From the NCBI GenBank assembly GCA_944739405.2, contig OX123182.2, forward strand, positions 58,035,183-58,099,182: a stretch of 64,000 nucleotides of DNA, written 5' to 3'. The DNA comes from Euclidia mi (Eukaryota > Arthropoda > Insecta > Lepidoptera > Erebidae). The notes beneath the pieces were generated by a model. The model was given only the letters and a program-made list of their open reading frames with translations. It was not told the origin of the DNA and did no database searches. Positions 63,723 through 64,000 of this stretch are shown here, piece after piece. The position numbers and the translations under genes are program-made. Every line of letters begins with the position of its first letter. Position 1 is the stretch's first letter.

Positions 63723-64000
63723 TAAGGGATTAAATCAGGGGTTTCTTGTCGTTTACTACGGAAGCCACTGTAACGTAGTATCGCCGTTGGGTGTGTTTAA
63801 ATGAAAAACGTGGTTGCTGTTACAATAAAAAATAATTTAATTCATAAAAGAATTTTACACATCCTTTAGCAAAACATTTTACTTACGAAAAATTACTAAA
63901 AAAATGCTATTCGAAAACATATAATCAGGGTCGCGTGATTCGGCGATGGTAAGGAGTTTGTTGAGGTACCGCTTCCGGTGAGTCCTTTTATTTTATTTAG
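63723..64000. other. Unassigned DNA at the window end
   Basis: Nothing recognised. Confidence 0.4.

Overview
This is eukaryotic, repeat-dominated nuclear DNA, most likely from a moth or butterfly. The evidence is the AT-rich background, R1-clade, RTE-type, BEL/Pao, Copia, PIF/Harbinger, piggyBac, hAT and Helitron-like remains, tRNA-derived SINEs with insect-type A and B boxes, and repeat families I recognise from Lepidoptera. The species cannot be named. I found no convincing host protein-coding gene and no functional tRNA or rRNA gene. The one long intact reading frame, 1762 codons on the minus strand, is a retrotransposon polyprotein.

Layout. 1-4.7 kb: 3' end of an R1-clade LINE lying in a Copia RNase H remnant, then an RTE tail, a hAT transposase C-terminus, a SINE and a duplicated repeat with a CAGA microsatellite. 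5.4-6.6 kb: pseudogene of a reverse-transcriptase-type element, then a terminal-inverted-repeat MITE. 10.4-12.4 kb: SINE, RTE reverse transcriptase remnant, and a tRNA-SINE inserted in another SINE with a 16-bp target duplication. 13.3-15.5 kb: piggyBac C-terminus and an R1-derived short element with a 10-bp target duplication. 17-18.8 kb: a decayed PIF/Harbinger element (TTA target duplication, transposase N-terminus, MADF ORF) carrying a BEL solo LTR, a LINE tail and a SINE. 19-33.4 kb: SINEs, Helitron-like elements and several near-perfect hairpins. 34.1-40.8 kb: a large non-coding LTR element (LARD-like) with a primer site matching tRNA-His and an interior full of tRNA T-arm-like motifs, five of them in an exact 60-bp tandem array. 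41-49 kb: nested DNA transposons, a LINE endonuclease fragment, roughly 300-bp tandem repeats and a piggyBac-like MITE. 50.2-57.1 kb: a complete BEL/Pao element with two 505-bp LTRs and a 5-bp target duplication, inserted in the A box of a SINE. 57-64 kb: hairpins, MITEs, SINEs and a Helitron-like element holding a minisatellite.

The elements form dependency groups. RTE-type LINEs probably supply the machinery for the short elements ending in TGATGA. The BEL/Pao element could in principle mobilise relatives such as the solo LTR. The LARD-like element must borrow all its proteins. The Helitron-like elements share the TC...CTAG, A-to-T insertion signature and have no encoded protein here.

The strongest candidate for something undescribed is the LARD-like element. 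Next are the swarm of short-loop hairpins and the promoter-less 235-bp SINE-like family with clean target duplications.
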